This document shows positions 33,975 through 45,931 of a DNA stretch of 46,723 bases, in pieces. Made by a program: the position numbers and the translations under genes. Below the pieces are notes generated by a model. The model searched no databases and had not been told where the DNA came from. It was given only the letters and a program-made list of their open reading frames with translations. Position 1 is the first letter of the stretch. Each line of letters begins with the position of its first letter. This DNA comes from CABQCM01 sp965145485 (GTDB lineage Bacteria > Bacillota > Clostridia > Oscillospirales > Acutalibacteraceae), in contig CBCTCU010000023.1 of NCBI GenBank assembly GCA_965145485.1, positions 1 through 46,723 on the forward strand, written 5' to 3'.

Positions 33975-36293
33975 ATGGTAAATCAGAAGCTGACCGACTT
34001 TAAGCTCAACGCCTTTTACGACTATGTGCCGGTTATTTCGCGCAGCTGGGAAACCGGCGTGGCCTTTTCCGGCATACTGCCTTGGATCGACGCCAAGGTG
34101 CCAGGCTGCATTTACAGCGATTTGCTGCGAGCCGGGCTCATCCGCGACCCATACTACGACATGCAGAGTCTGGAATGCGAGTGGGTCAAGGACCGCTGGT
34201 GGGTATACCAGACCAAATTCCCCCTTTCATCGAACGCCAAGCACTTTCGCCTGACCTGCAAGGGGATCGATTACAAGGCCCGCATCGGCTTCAACGGCCA
34301 GCTGATTGGCGAGCACGAGGGGATGTACGTCCCCTTCCGCGCCGACATCACCTCTTTGGTAAAAACCGGCGAGGAAAACGAACTGGTCGTCACTCTCGAG
34401 CACGCGCCCGATGAGATGGGCCAGATCGGGTATACCGAAAAAACCTGGACCCAGAAGGCCCGGTTTTGCTATCACTGGGACTGGTGCCCGCGCATGGTCC
34501 ATCTCGGGCTGTACGACGATGTGCTCATCGAGGAATTCGGCGACGCATCGATCGACGAGCGCAATATCCAGCCGGTCAAAACCGGGGATGGCTGGGCGCT
34601 CGACTGCACGCTGGGCATCACCGGCTATGCCAGCTGCGACGCCTCGATCGGCTATGTCTTGAGCAAGGACGGAAAGGTTGTGGCTTCGGCATACAACAAG
34701 CTGTCTCTCAAAGAGGGCTCTCAGCAGGTTCATTGCCGTCTCGACGTGGATTCGCCCGAGCTCTGGTATCCCAACGGCCACGGCCCTCAGCCTCTGTATG
34801 ATTTGACCATCACCCTCACCGATGGGGACGGGGTATCCGACCAGGTGAGCCAGCGCGTCGGCTTCCGCACGCTGGAATACCGCCGCTGCGACGGCGCGCC
34901 GGAGGATGCGCTGCCCTATCTGCCGGTCATCAACGGCAAAAAGATTTACATCAGGGGGAGCAATTTCGTCCCCGCCGACATGATGTACGGCGCGCTGACG
35001 AGAGAGGATTACCGCTCGGTGCTCGAAAAGGCCAAAGAGGCCCACATCAACCTGCTGCGGGTCTGGGGCGGCGGCCTGATTGAGAAGGAGGATTTTTACG
35101 ACCTGTGCGACGAGTACGGCATTATGGTCATGCAGGAGTTTATCCAGTCGTCCTCCGGGGTTTCCAACGAGCCGTCGGTCGACCCCCATTTCCTGGAGCT
35201 TTGCCGGGCGACGGCGCAGGAGGCCACCAGGACGCGGCGCAACCATGTATCCCTGACCTTCTGGACCGGGGGCAACGAGCTGTTCACCGACGAGGGCCCG
35301 GTGGATTTTGACCATCCGACCATCCGTATGCTCAAAGACATTACGCATCAGAACAACCCCGAGGTGCTCATGCTGCCCGCCTCCCCCTCCGGCAAGCGGA
35401 AGGGCCGGGGGTCGGATTACAAGGATTCGGATTACCAGGGGCCGGATCATGATATCCACGACGAATGGAAATACGGCGGACCGGTCAATCACTACACCCG
35501 CTACAACACGGCCGACTGCATGCTCCACAGCGAGTTTGGCGTCGACGGCATGGCCAATCTCGACACCTTGCGGCAGGCGGTCAGCCCGGCGCATCAAAAG
35601 GTGGTCTTCTTCACCGACGATATGGTGCTGCGCCATCACGGCGAGACGTGGGACACCCTCTGGCGCGACACCGAGCTGTTCGGCGCCTTTGCCCCCGACG
35701 AGCTCGAAACCTTTATCGCCTGCAGCCAGTTCATCCAGGGGGAGGGAATCCGCTACTCTCTGGAGGCCAACCGCCGCCGCCAATTCCAAAACTGCGGCAG
35801 CATCACCTGGCAGTTCAACGAGCCGTGGCCCAACGTTTCGTGCACCAACGTCCTCGACTATTACCGCCGTCCCAAGCTGGCCTACTGGATGCTGCGGGAC
35901 GCTTACCGCCCGCGCAACCTCTCTTTGCGCTACGACAAACTGCTGTGGAAAGCGCAGGAGGAGTACCGCGCGCAGATTTTTGTCTCCAACGACCTGGAGC
36001 CAGTGCCCTCTTTCACCCTGGTTGTCACAGTGTACGACGACGAGGGGAGGATCGCCTACGAGCAGACCACCACGGCCAGCGCAGGCGAAAACACCTCGGG
36101 GCAAATCGGCGAAATCGTCCTCACCGTCCCGCCCTGCCGTGGGATGTGGATTGAGCTGTACTCCCCCGAGCTTCGCATTACCAGCCGCTATTTTATGCCG
36201 GTGGAAAACGAGCAGGGCAAGATCGACCGCCAGGCCGTGCGCGCCTTTGTGGCCGATTATCTGTCTCACAAAGCACAGACGCCGGAGGACTGA
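33975..36293 (+). CDS. GH2 beta-mannosidase-like glycosidase, copy 2
   Basis: This 772-residue GH2 protein has the same domain order as the preceding gene and is clearly related to it over its length. The acid/base glutamate is E435 in FWTGGNELF and the nucleophile E520 in MLHSEFGVDG. FCYHWDWCPRMVHLGLYDDV and LLRVWGGGLIEKEDFYDLCD support beta-mannosidase. It has no signal peptide. The ATG at 33975 follows GGGAGG; an ATG 21 codons earlier is not supported. It is shorter than copy 1, mainly at the C-terminal sandwich. The two copies differ in the active-site surroundings (SEAGTP versus SEFGVD), so they may act on different linkages. A terminator follows. Confidence 0.9.
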   Translation: MVNQKLTDFKLNAFYDYVPVISRSWETGVAFSGILPWIDAKVPGCIYSDLLRAGLIRDPYYDMQSLECEWVKDRWWVYQTKFPLSSNAKHFRLTCKGIDYKARIGFNGQLIGEHEGMYVPFRADITSLVKTGEENELVVTLEHAPDEMGQIGYTEKTWTQKARFCYHWDWCPRMVHLGLYDDVLIEEFGDASIDERNIQPVKTGDGWALDCTLGITGYASCDASIGYVLSKDGKVVASAYNKLSLKEGSQQVHCRLDVDSPELWYPNGHGPQPLYDLTITLTDGDGVSDQVSQRVGFRTLEYRRCDGAPEDALPYLPVINGKKIYIRGSNFVPADMMYGALTREDYRSVLEKAKEAHINLLRVWGGGLIEKEDFYDLCDEYGIMVMQEFIQSSSGVSNEPSVDPHFLELCRATAQEATRTRRNHVSLTFWTGGNELFTDEGPVDFDHPTIRMLKDITHQNNPEVLMLPASPSGKRKGRGSDYKDSDYQGPDHDIHDEWKYGGPVNHYTRYNTADCMLHSEFGVDGMANLDTLRQAVSPAHQKVVFFTDDMVLRHHGETWDTLWRDTELFGAFAPDELETFIACSQFIQGEGIRYSLEANRRRQFQNCGSITWQFNEPWPNVSCTNVLDYYRRPKLAYWMLRDAYRPRNLSLRYDKLLWKAQEEYRAQIFVSNDLEPVPSFTLVVTVYDDEGRIAYEQTTTASAGENTSGQIGEIVLTVPPCRGMWIELYSPELRITSRYFMPVENEQGKIDRQAVRAFVADYLSHKAQTPED

Positions 36294-36308
36294 GACGTTT
36301 GACAACCC

Positions 36309-36336
36309 AAAACGCTCTGCTTCCGCAGGGCGTTTT
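36309..36336 (+). terminator. Intrinsic terminator after the second GH2 gene
   Basis: A 12-bp stem (AAAACGCTCTGC/GCAGGGCGTTTT, one G-U pair) with a TTCC loop ends in four T residues. It lies 15 bp after the GH2 stop. Read on the other strand it also ends in T residues. Some readthrough into GH31 is possible because the U-tract is short. Confidence 0.7.
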
Positions 36337-36411
36337 GCTATGGCCGTTTCTCTGGATGGGAAGCGGCCGGAAGCTTTTGCTATCATCCTTTGAACTGGAG
36401 GAGAGAATTTT

Positions 36412-38652
36412 ATGGATATTACAGCCGATGCATTCCCCCAATTGGCTGCATCCAGGGGCGGGACGGGCGGCGCGCTGCCAGGCGCCGGCGCGCTGCCCGA
36501 TTTCCGCTCGGGATACGGCGCTGTCTTTTACGTCCCCCAGCAGGTTACGGACGTCGCGCTCAACGAGCGCGGCGCCCGGCTGACCTGCCGCGCCGACGCC
36601 TATGAAAACCGACTGACCCACACGCACGAGACGGCCTACACCATACAGACCCCAGCCGGACAGGCGCAAAGCATGGTCGTGGACGTCGCCTTTTGGACCG
36701 ACCGCATCTTTCGTGTGACCCTCACCCGGGACGGTTGCTACCGCGACCCCTACGAGCGCCTGCCGGCCGACTGCCGTATGCTGGTCGGCCAGCCCGGCCA
36801 CGTGCAGCTGGAGGCGCACAGAGAGAAGGGGCGGTTGCGGCTGACAACACCCGAAACGACGCTGGAAATTGATTTGGACCCCTTTTGCCTGCGCACCTTC
36901 TCCCCCGCGGGGAACGGGGTGTTTTCCCAGCGCCGCCCGGATACCCCCACCGGCGATATCCTGCCCTGCTCCTTCGCCGAGCTCCATGGGGAGCAGGCCG
37001 CCTTCGAGGCGCTGTATCTGGCCCCGGATGAGGAAATCTACGGGCTTGGCGAGCGCTTTGATTCCCTGCCCCGGCGGGGAAGGCCGGTCGACTTCTGGAA
37101 TAAGGATGCCATCGGCACGACCAGCCCCCGCTCCTACGTCAACGTCCCCTTTTTCCTGTCGACGCGGGGCTATGGCCTGTTTTTGAACTCTTCCGCTCCC
37201 ACCGACTGGCAGATTGCAACGGCCGACGTCTCCTGTCTGGGCTTTTCGGTGCTCGACGACCAGATGGATTATTTTGTGCTGCAAAGCCCCGACCCCAAGC
37301 AGATTCTGCACGACTACTGCACCCTGACCGGCTTTGCCAAAATGCCGCCGGTTTGGAGCTTTGGGCTGTGGATGAGCCGCAACAGCTATGTCGACTGGGA
37401 TATGGCCGAGCAGGTTGGCAAAGAGCTTCGCGACCACAAAATCCCCTGCGATGTGCTGCACCTCGACACGGCCTGGTTTGAGACCGACTGGAACTGCGAC
37501 CTCCGCTTTTCCCCCACCCGGTTCCCCGACCCCGAGCAGCATCTGCAAGGGCTGCGCGAGCAGGGGTTTCGGGTTTCACTATGGCAGTACAACTTCATCC
37601 CGCCCCGGCAGGACAACGTAAACTACATCGAGGCCTGCCAAAAGGGATACCTTGCGCAGGACGGCGACGGCAACCCCTACCGCCTGCCCCCGCAGACGAC
37701 CGGTAGCTGGGTGGATGACGTCATCCTCGACTTTACCAACCCGGCCACCCGCGAGTGGTACGGCGGCCAGATCCGGCGGCTCATGGAGATGGGCGCGTCG
37801 GCCATCAAGACCGATTTTGGCGAGGGCATCCCCACCGAGGCGCGCTATCATGCCGTTGAGGGAAAATACATGCACAACCTCTATCCCCTGCCCTACAATT
37901 ACACCGTCTGGAAGGCAACCAAAGAGGCGACCGGCGACGACATCGTCTGGGCCCGCAGCGGCACGGCCGGAAGCCAGCGCTTCCCCCTGCACTGGGGAGG
38001 CGACAGCCAGTGCACCTTCGACGGCATGGCGGGTACCCTGCGCGCCGCGCTGTCGATCGGGATGTCAGGCATTCCCTTCTTCTCCCATGACATCGGGGGA
38101 TTCCTCGGACTGCCTAGTCCTGAGCTTTATGTGCGCTGGGCACAGTTTGGTCTTTTTTGCTCCCACGCCCGCTGTCATGGCTGTGGAGACACCACCTACC
38201 GCGAGCCATGGCGCTTTGGCAAGGAGGCGGAGGATATCTTTCGCACCTACGACGAGCTGCGGTATTCCCTCACTCCTTATCTGCTTCGGGAGGCCGAAAA
38301 GTGCACCCGCACCGGCCTGCCCATGGTGCGCAGCCTTTATTTGGAATATCCCGGCGACCGCAACGTGCGGGGAATCGAGGACGAGTACCTGTTTGGGGAC
38401 GACTTTCTCGTCGCGCCGGTGCTCAAGCCTTTGAGCGAGACCGCCGTCCGCGAGGTCTACCTCCCGGCGGGGGATTGGGTGGACTTCTGGTCCAGGGAGC
38501 GCATCGCATCTCAGGGGATGTGGATATCCCGGCCGGTCGATTTGGCCACCATGCCAATTTACGTCAAAACGGGGGCGCGCATCCCCATGTGCGATCCCAG
38601 GCCCTATCTGGGGGACAGCCCGCCCCCCATTCGCCATATTGAAACCTTTTGA
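36412..38652 (+). CDS. GH31 alpha-xylosidase/alpha-glucosidase, YicI-like
   Basis: This 746-residue GH31 enzyme resembles E. coli YicI alpha-xylosidase. The nucleophile is D468 in AIKTDFGEGIP and the acid/base D531 in HWGGDSQ, preceded by ARSGTAGSQRFP; FGLWMSRNSYVDWDMAE near 317-333 and VLHLDTAWFETDWNCDL near 348 are also YicI-like. It lacks a signal peptide and so acts on imported oligosaccharides. The ATG at 36412 follows GGAGGAGAG. The N-terminal 30 residues are Gly/Ala-rich and unlike the family. Xylosidase specificity is probable from the motifs but alpha-glucosidase activity cannot be excluded. Confidence 0.92.
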   Translation: MDITADAFPQLAASRGGTGGALPGAGALPDFRSGYGAVFYVPQQVTDVALNERGARLTCRADAYENRLTHTHETAYTIQTPAGQAQSMVVDVAFWTDRIFRVTLTRDGCYRDPYERLPADCRMLVGQPGHVQLEAHREKGRLRLTTPETTLEIDLDPFCLRTFSPAGNGVFSQRRPDTPTGDILPCSFAELHGEQAAFEALYLAPDEEIYGLGERFDSLPRRGRPVDFWNKDAIGTTSPRSYVNVPFFLSTRGYGLFLNSSAPTDWQIATADVSCLGFSVLDDQMDYFVLQSPDPKQILHDYCTLTGFAKMPPVWSFGLWMSRNSYVDWDMAEQVGKELRDHKIPCDVLHLDTAWFETDWNCDLRFSPTRFPDPEQHLQGLREQGFRVSLWQYNFIPPRQDNVNYIEACQKGYLAQDGDGNPYRLPPQTTGSWVDDVILDFTNPATREWYGGQIRRLMEMGASAIKTDFGEGIPTEARYHAVEGKYMHNLYPLPYNYTVWKATKEATGDDIVWARSGTAGSQRFPLHWGGDSQCTFDGMAGTLRAALSIGMSGIPFFSHDIGGFLGLPSPELYVRWAQFGLFCSHARCHGCGDTTYREPWRFGKEAEDIFRTYDELRYSLTPYLLREAEKCTRTGLPMVRSLYLEYPGDRNVRGIEDEYLFGDDFLVAPVLKPLSETAVREVYLPAGDWVDFWSRERIASQGMWISRPVDLATMPIYVKTGARIPMCDPRPYLGDSPPPIRHIETF

Positions 38653-38720
38653 GGCCCGGCTTGCTGTCATTCGTCGTCTTCGTGCGGCGCGAGGGGCGTG
38701 CGGTGCGGATGCCGGCGGCC

Positions 38721-39085
38721 CCCGCCGCCATACCCTCAGCCGTTACCGGCGCTGTGGGCAGCACGCGATGCCCTCCAAAAGCGCGCCGTCCTTTTCTTCC
38801 ATCCCGGCGGCACAGAGGATGAGCCAACTGTTCCCCAGTCTGCCGCCATGCCCGCAGCCATTACCGACGCTGAAAACAGCAGCACGATGGCCCCCAAAAG
38901 CGCGCCGTCCTTTTCTTCCATCCCGGACGGTACAGGGGGTGAATCGACCGTTCCCCAGCCCGCCGCCATGCCCGCAGCCATTACCGGCGCTAGGGGCAGC
39001 ACGCGATGCCCCCCAAAAGCGCGCCGCCCTTTTCTTCCATCCCGGGCGGCACAGAGGGTGAATCGACCGGCTCCCCCAGTCCGCC
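38721..39085. repeat. Tandem repeat, three copies of 118-120 bp
   Basis: The block CCAAAAGCGCGCCG(T/C)CCTTT starts at 38775, 38894 and 39013, at exactly 119-bp intervals. GCCGCCAT(A/G)CCC(T/G)CAGCC, at 38724, 38842 and 38962, gives 118 and 120, so there are single-base indels. The first and third copies share GGCAGCACGCGATGCCC, which the middle one varies. The array nearly fills the 581-bp spacer between the GH31 and AlkD-like genes. Frames crossing it are not real genes. Confidence 0.88.
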
Positions 39086-39233
39086 GGCCCATGCCAGCCG
39101 ACCCACGCCTATCGGCTTATCATCGCGAAACGCGCATGGGCCGCAGTCTGACGCTACGTATTGTTTCAATCCCTGATGCACGCGCGAGCAGCCTGTGCGC
39201 CAGCGCCCTGCGCAAACGGAAAGGAGCATTTTG

Positions 39234-39917
39234 ATGTCCCGCGTATACGAGACGCTGGCCGCTATGGCCGAGCCGAAATACCGCGCCTTTGCCTCCTCCC
39301 TGCTCCCCGGCGTGGACAACCTGCTTGGGGTCCGCCTCCCCCTGCTGCGAAAAATGGCGGCGCAGCTTGCCCGCGCAGAGGATTGGCGGGACTTTTTAGC
39401 CGAGCCGGGCGATACCTTTGAGGAGACCATGCTGCGGGGCATGGTGCTTGGCCGCGCCCGGGCGCCGCTGGACGAAATCCTCGGCCTGACCAGGGCCTTT
39501 CTGCCCCAGATCGACAACTGGTCGGTGTGCGACAGCACCTGCGCGGGATACCTTCATGCCAAACGCCACCCCGACGAAATCTTTGCCTTCGGCTGCGGCT
39601 GCCTCGATAACCCAAGGGAGTTCACCGTCCGCTTCGGGGCGGTGCTGCTGCTCGACCACTTTCTGACGCCGGCCTATGCCGCCGAGGCCATCGACCGGCT
39701 GGCCGCCGTCTCGCACGAGGGATATTATGTGAAAATGGCGGTCGGCTGGGCCCTTTCGGTGGGGTTTGTCCGGTTTCCCGATCGGGTCTATCCCATCCTG
39801 GAGTCGGGGCGCCTGGACACGGCCACCCACAACAAGACCATCCAGAAAATCATCGAATCCCACCGGGTCGGCCCGGAGGACAAGCAGCGGGTTCGCAAGC
39901 TGCGCAGAAAAGGGTAG
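39234..39917 (+). CDS. AlkD-like DNA alkylation repair protein (HEAT-like DNA glycosylase fold)
   Basis: This 227-residue protein matches the DNA alkylation repair enzyme family (AlkC/AlkD, HEAT-like repeats). These enzymes remove positively charged alkylpurines such as 3-methyladenine. Typical segments are GVRLPLLRKMAAQLA near residue 33, FEETMLRGMVLGRA near 62, DNWSVCDSTCAGYL near 98, EGYYVKMAVGWALSVGFVRF near 163 and DTATHNKTIQKIIESHRV near 196. The ATG at 39234 follows AAAGGAG. It stands alone before the lipase gene; a second DNA-repair gene lies 1 kb on. No adaptive-response regulator is nearby. Confidence 0.9.
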   Translation: MSRVYETLAAMAEPKYRAFASSLLPGVDNLLGVRLPLLRKMAAQLARAEDWRDFLAEPGDTFEETMLRGMVLGRARAPLDEILGLTRAFLPQIDNWSVCDSTCAGYLHAKRHPDEIFAFGCGCLDNPREFTVRFGAVLLLDHFLTPAYAAEAIDRLAAVSHEGYYVKMAVGWALSVGFVRFPDRVYPILESGRLDTATHNKTIQKIIESHRVGPEDKQRVRKLRRKG

Positions 39918-40103
39918 CTTTCCTCGGTTCAACGATTCTATCCATCCCCGCCGCGCCATATAATGAAAGCGGAAGGGGACGCGGCCTAATCGGACGCGCG
40001 ATCCCGGCCAGATGCGGGAAACGGAGGCGGACGGCCTGATCCGTCAGCCGTTTCCACAATGAGGAAAGGACGCCCGCGCAACGCGGCGGCTTGGGGATTT
40101 GTC

Positions 40104-40778
40104 ATGACCAAAAACGATATCATCGGCGCGCTCGAGCTGGCTGGAACGGCCTATGCCCCCATCCAGCCAAAGGGTACGTCGCCGCTGATTACCATCGACG
40201 ACGCGCCCAGCGGGGTGCAATGCTTTCTCAGGCGGGACGAAGACCTGCTTCGGGTGACCTTTCGCGGAAGCGACTCCAAAACCGACTGGCGGCACAATTT
40301 TCAGTTTATGAAAAAATGCATCCCCTACGGCAATCAGGATTCGGCGATACGGGTACATACCGGCTTCCTCAACGCCTACAAATCGCCGCAGGTGCGCCGG
40401 CGCATACAGGATATGGTGAGCAGCAGCGTGCGCAAAATCCTGGTGACCGGGCACTCCCTCGGGGCCGCCCTGGCCATACTCTGCGCGGTCGATTTGCAGT
40501 ACAATTACCCCGACCGGGACATCGAGTGTATCGTGTTCGGCTGCCCCCGGGTGGGAAACGCCGCTTTTCGCGACTCCTACAACAAACGGGTGTTTAAGAC
40601 CATTCGTGTGCAAAACGGCAACGATATTGTCACCAAGGTCCCGCTTTGGATTATGGGCTACCGCCATGTGGGCGCGCCCATATCGGTGGGCGCGCTCCGC
40701 CTGCCCGGGCTGGTGACCTTTCGCTCCCATGACCCCAGGCGGTATTACCAAAAGCTATGCAAAAAATACCTGCCCTGA
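40104..40778 (+). CDS. Class 3 lipase-like alpha/beta hydrolase, cytoplasmic
   Basis: This 224-residue protein belongs to the class 3 lipase family. The nucleophile motif is VTGHSLGAALAIL (S118), the acid is probably D174 in NGNDIVTKVP and the base H209 in FRSHDPRRYY. LLRVTFRGSDSKTDWRHNF near residue 48 corresponds to the oxyanion-side strand. No signal peptide or membrane segment is visible, so it probably acts inside the cell, on a lipid or acyl ester that cannot be named. The start at 40104 (MTKNDIIG) is chosen by similarity; its ribosome site is weak (GGGG, 9 bases upstream). An in-frame ATG at 40059 lacks a site too. A strong terminator follows. Confidence 0.82.
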   Translation: MTKNDIIGALELAGTAYAPIQPKGTSPLITIDDAPSGVQCFLRRDEDLLRVTFRGSDSKTDWRHNFQFMKKCIPYGNQDSAIRVHTGFLNAYKSPQVRRRIQDMVSSSVRKILVTGHSLGAALAILCAVDLQYNYPDRDIECIVFGCPRVGNAAFRDSYNKRVFKTIRVQNGNDIVTKVPLWIMGYRHVGAPISVGALRLPGLVTFRSHDPRRYYQKLCKKYLP

Positions 40779-40799
40779 GCAGTACATACCCTGGAAACC

Positions 40800-40841
40800 A
40801 CGCGCTGTGACCCGCTGCGGCCAGCGCGTTTTACTTTTTTT
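40800..40841 (+). terminator. Intrinsic terminator after the lipase gene
   Basis: An 8-bp outer stem (ACGCGCTG/CAGCGCGT), with a smaller inner stem (CCG/CGG), is followed by TTTACTTTTTTT. It begins 22 bp after the lipase stop. Confidence 0.82.
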
Positions 40842-40904
40842 CCAGCGGGATGTGGTCATGCCGCGAGCGGATAAACAGCATTCCCAATACGGCCGATGTT
40901 TGCC

Positions 40905-40933
40905 TTGCATTCGCATGGCAATGGAACTATAAT
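40905..40933 (+). promoter_or_regulatory. Promoter of the endonuclease Q-helicase fusion gene
   Basis: TTGCAT and a perfect TATAAT are separated by 17 bases and lie 32 bp upstream of the start codon, which gives a short leader of about 25 nt. No LexA-like (DinR-box) site was noticed beside it. Confidence 0.65.
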
Positions 40934-40965
40934 GGTGGCAGGAAAAACGATCGGAGGCCACTGAA

Positions 40966-44265
<3,300 letters not shown>

Positions 44266-44316
44266 CCCCCCGCGCCATCCCCATCCGCCGCACGGCACAC
44301 AAACGTCATCACGGCC

Positions 44317-44345
44317 TTGACGCCGCAGCGCAGGCAGGTTACCAT
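44317..44345 (+). promoter_or_regulatory. Candidate promoter of the methyltransferase gene
   Basis: TTGACG and TACCAT are separated by 17 bases, 51 bp upstream of the start codon. Confidence 0.4.
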
Positions 44346-44363
44346 AGAAGGAAAAGAAAGGGC

Positions 44364-44382
44364 GCCTTTGGTTCCCAAAGGC
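44364..44382 (+). promoter_or_regulatory. Leader hairpin before the methyltransferase gene
   Basis: GCCTTTGG/CCAAAGGC forms an 8-bp stem with a TTC loop in the predicted leader, ending six bases before the AAAGG ribosome site. It has no U-tract. It could hinder translation, or simply be a stable 5' end. Confidence 0.4.
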
Positions 44383-44395
44383 ATGGTGAAAGGAT

Positions 44396-45172
44396 ATGGA
44401 TCGACGGCAGGAATATACCAAAATCAACGCGCAGACCTGGGACGACTGGGCGCAAAACGGCTGTGAGTGGTCTCTCCCCGTCTCCCCCGGGGAATGCGAG
44501 GCGGCGCGGCGGGGGGAATGGGGCGTTTACCTCACCCCTACCCGGCTGGTGCCGAAAGAATGGTTTCCCCCCTCGCTGGAAGGGGTGGAGCTTCTCGGCC
44601 TCGCCAGCGGCGGGGGGCAGCAGATGCCCCTTTTTTCCCTTTTGGGGGCCAACTGCACGGTGGTCGACTACTCCGACCGTCAGCTTGCCAGCGAGCGCAT
44701 GGTGGCCCGGCGGGAGGGCTACGATATCCGCATCGTGCAGGCGGACATGACCAAAAAGCTCCCCTTGGAGGATGAGAGCTTTGATCTGATCTTTCACCCC
44801 GTGTCCAACTGTTACATCGAGGACGTGCATCACGTCTGGAGGGAATGCTACCGGCTGCTGCGTCGCGGCGGCCTGCTGCTCGCCGGTATGGACAATGGGC
44901 TCAATTTCCTGTTCGACGACGAGGAGCCGCCGCTCACCGTCAAAAACAGGCTGCCCTATAATCCTTTGACGGCCAGTGAAGAGGATTACCGCCGCATGGT
45001 CGAGCAACGGGAGGGCATCCAGTTTTCCCATACGCTGGAGGATCAGATCGCCGGGCAGCTTCACGCCGGGTTTCGCCTGACCGATTTATATGAGGATCGT
45101 GACCGGCCGGGCTGCGGCCTGCTGAGGGAATATGCCCCGCAGTATCTGGCTACCCGCGCGGTCAAGCCCTAA
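44396..45172 (+). CDS. Class I SAM-dependent methyltransferase
   Basis: This 258-residue protein has the class I methyltransferase fold. The SAM-binding glycine loop is LLGLASGGGQQMPLFSLLGA (residues 66-85), followed by the acidic residue in VVDYSDRQL near 89, then DMTKKLPLEDESFDLIFHPV near 116 and LLRRGGLLLAGM near 153. The N-terminal INAQTWDDWA segment is seen in many clostridial paralogues of unknown substrate. The ATG at 44396 has AAAGG only two bases away, closer than usual, but no other start fits. There is no clue to substrate from neighbours: a helicase upstream with its own promoter, and a convergent hydrolase 760 bp downstream. Confidence 0.85.
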   Translation: MDRRQEYTKINAQTWDDWAQNGCEWSLPVSPGECEAARRGEWGVYLTPTRLVPKEWFPPSLEGVELLGLASGGGQQMPLFSLLGANCTVVDYSDRQLASERMVARREGYDIRIVQADMTKKLPLEDESFDLIFHPVSNCYIEDVHHVWRECYRLLRRGGLLLAGMDNGLNFLFDDEEPPLTVKNRLPYNPLTASEEDYRRMVEQREGIQFSHTLEDQIAGQLHAGFRLTDLYEDRDRPGCGLLREYAPQYLATRAVKP

Positions 45173-45742
45173 GGGGCCTCCCGGTGCCGGCGGTATCATA
45201 TGCCGGCCGCGGCGGGCTGCAAAGCGGGGAGCACACGGCGGCTTATATATTTCACGGCGCGTTAAGCTGCCGGGAGTATAACACAATATGGTTTCCAGCG
45301 GCTGTTTTCCGCGCGGACTGCCTTAAAATTTTTGCCATACGGGCATGCAAATGGATGCCTTGCCCGCGCGAAAGCCTTCTCGCTGAAAACTGCGCGCACC
45401 GAAAAGGATGGCGGCGCGGATGGAGTTTTGCTTTTTGAGGCCGCAGGTGTGCTGACGCACGCCAAGGATAAAAAAGGGAAAAGCCGCCGTGCCGGTACAT
45501 TTTCGGTGTATCGGCTTCGGCTTCCGGCAGCGTAAGGCAATGGCTTTCGCGCAGCGCCGTTCCCATCAAAGCCGGGAGTCTCGTGCGCACTGTGTGCGCT
45601 GTTATGTACTCCGACGCCTTTGGCTCAGCTCGCTTTTATCGAACGGGCGAGGCCACCTTCACGCCGAACGACCTGTTTCGGCATAGGGCCATGCCTCTCC
45701 ACCTCTCTGTTTTCACGTACGCGACGTCTTGACGGATAGAGC
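45173..45742. other. Long spacer, no gene recognised
   Basis: This 570-bp stretch lies between the methyltransferase stop and a palindrome. It holds a GCCGGC/GCCGGC hairpin near 45187-45208 and several overlapping open frames on both strands, none with a ribosome site or similarity to a known protein. Base composition is like the other spacers. No tandem repeat or promoter was identified. Confidence 0.5.
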
Positions 45743-45771
45743 AAGGGGGCCCAATTTACTTGGGCCCCCTT
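45743..45771. other. Perfect 12-bp palindromic hairpin without U-tract
   Basis: AAGGGGGCCCAA and TTGGGCCCCCTT pair fully around a five-base loop TTTAC. Neither strand has a U-tract after it. It lies between two convergent genes and could slow or end transcription from the left, or protect the 3' end of a transcript. Confidence 0.55.
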
Positions 45772-45799
45772 ATGCTGAGAGGATCGTTACTTTTACGGC

Positions 45800-45832
45800 A
45801 AAAAAGAGGGCATTCCACATAGGCCCCTTCTT
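45800..45832 (-). terminator. Intrinsic terminator after the isochorismatase-family gene
   Basis: On the minus strand AAGAAGGGGC pairs with GCCCTCTTTT (one mismatch, two G-U pairs) around an 11-base loop, and the descending arm continues into six T residues. It lies about 100 bp after the stop codon. Confidence 0.6.
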
Positions 45833-45931
45833 CGTCTGCGTGACAGGAGCATAGCCGAGCCCGGCCGTGCCGTTGATTTTACCCGGCATCGTGGAGCACG
45901 CCGGGAAGCTTACCCGCGATGCCAGCGCCGC

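Noticed and set aside
38721..39085. CRISPR array
   Set aside because: The unit is about 119 bp and continuous; there are no unique spacers between short repeats and no cas genes.
38698..39234. Repetitive protein frame across the 119-bp array
   Set aside because: The repeats contain single-base indels that break any consistent frame, and no ribosome site is present.
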